Source: JAODBQ01 sp047602055 (GTDB lineage Bacteria > Actinomycetota > Acidimicrobiia > Acidimicrobiales > Ilumatobacteraceae). Taken from it: 64,000 nucleotides of DNA. The notes below the pieces were generated by a model. That model was not told the origin of the DNA. It ran no database searches and saw nothing but the letters and a program-made list of their open reading frames with translations. The stretch covers positions 4,340,001 to 4,404,000 of the forward strand of contig JASGIG010000001.1 of the NCBI GenBank assembly GCA_047602055.1, written 5' to 3'. The translations under genes and the position numbers were made by a program. Shown here piece by piece: positions 63,822-64,000 of the stretch (its first letter is position 1; each line of letters opens with the position of its first letter).

Positions 63822-64000
63822 TCAGATCCCGGAGACGCCCTCGACGGCGAAGTCGACCGAGTAGGCGCCGAGCGAGTCGATCGTCTTCCCAGCGGCGAGG
63901 ACCTCCGTGCCGCTCGTGTCCTTCAGCGGGCCCGTGTACACGCTCAGCTCGCCGGAGGCGAGCTTGGTGGCCACCTCGGCCACCTTGGTCTGGACGTCCT
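63822..64000 (-). CDS. BMP-family substrate-binding lipoprotein, C-terminal end only
   Basis: The last 58 residues of the binding protein of the nucleoside importer, running off the window. It reads KVAEVATKLASGELSVYTGP then LKDTSGTEVLAAGKTI and ends YSVDFAVEGVSGI, the standard C-terminus of the PnrA/BmpA family that binds purine nucleosides outside the membrane. It lies directly upstream of the ATPase, in the usual binding protein-ATPase-permease-permease order. Confidence 0.8.
   Translation of the reverse strand, partial: DVQTKVAEVATKLASGELSVYTGPLKDTSGTEVLAAGKTIDSLGAYSVDFAVEGVSGI

Overview
The window is about 72% G+C with dense genes, short gaps, GTG/TTG starts and many 4-bp stop/start overlaps. 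It encodes F420-type (LLM) oxidoreductases, an ANTAR regulator next to polA, a homodimeric glycyl-tRNA synthetase and cell-surface repeat proteins. This suggests a high-GC actinobacterium, most plausibly from the Acidimicrobiia (Ilumatobacter-like); that placement is inference, since no rRNA is present.

Layout. 0-1.5 kb: an ECF-type sigma factor and its membrane partner, both frameshifted. 1.5-7.1 kb: polA, an ANTAR response regulator, a coiled-coil protein and malQ. 7.4 kb: tRNA-Leu(CAA). 7.6-14.3 kb: a type II fatty-acid synthesis cluster (fabD-fabH-fabG-acpP-fabF, then fabZ and bcp on the other strand), interrupted by a nuclease-like gene flanked by inverted palindromic repeats. 14.8-19.0 kb: trpC-trpF-trpB-trpA with a HIT-like gene and a small monooxygenase-fold protein. 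19.1-21.3 kb: a two-component pair. 21.5-24.1 kb: glyS, recO and a degenerate UppS-like gene. 24.8-32.5 kb: two LLM oxidoreductases, an MFS exporter with an operator-like palindrome, murF/ddl, a lipoprotein and a DUF1353 protein. 32.6-39.6 kb: a TetR-controlled lipid-type cluster (FAR-HAD fusion, zinc dehydrogenase, LarA-like protein, PlsC-type acyltransferase). 39.7-48.6 kb: a methyltransferase, DUF480 and L7/L12-like proteins, a LysM lipoprotein, gltD and gltB. 48.7-52.5 kb: a DUF4190 protein, a PIN-toxin relic, tdk, a DNA-ligase relic, and an intradiol dioxygenase fused to surface repeats. 52.5-55.4 kb: zwf and a flavin monooxygenase. 55.4-64 kb: purine/nucleoside salvage or catabolism (two amidohydrolases, a Rieske oxygenase, adenosine deaminase) with a BMP-type nucleoside ABC importer that runs off the right edge.

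The most unusual content is a set of four dispersed, structured repeat families. Family A (six copies) begins at the stop codon of the preceding gene and carries a short hairpin whose stem covaries between copies. Family B (four copies) is a ~110-bp double palindrome; two copies in inverted orientation bracket a PD-(D/E)XK-like nuclease gene like terminal inverted repeats. Family C (two copies, each with several hairpins) sits in the gaps of convergent gene pairs. Family D (four copies) carries a perfect GC hairpin; two copies start at stop codons and one lies in frame inside an alcohol dehydrogenase gene.

Several conserved genes (sigma factor, its partner, FAR-HAD, zinc dehydrogenase, gltB) are split by single-base frameshifts. 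Because gltB and others look otherwise intact, part of this may be residual sequencing indels; other loci (PIN toxin, DNA ligase, nucleotidyltransferase-like) have lost internal sequence and are genuine relics.
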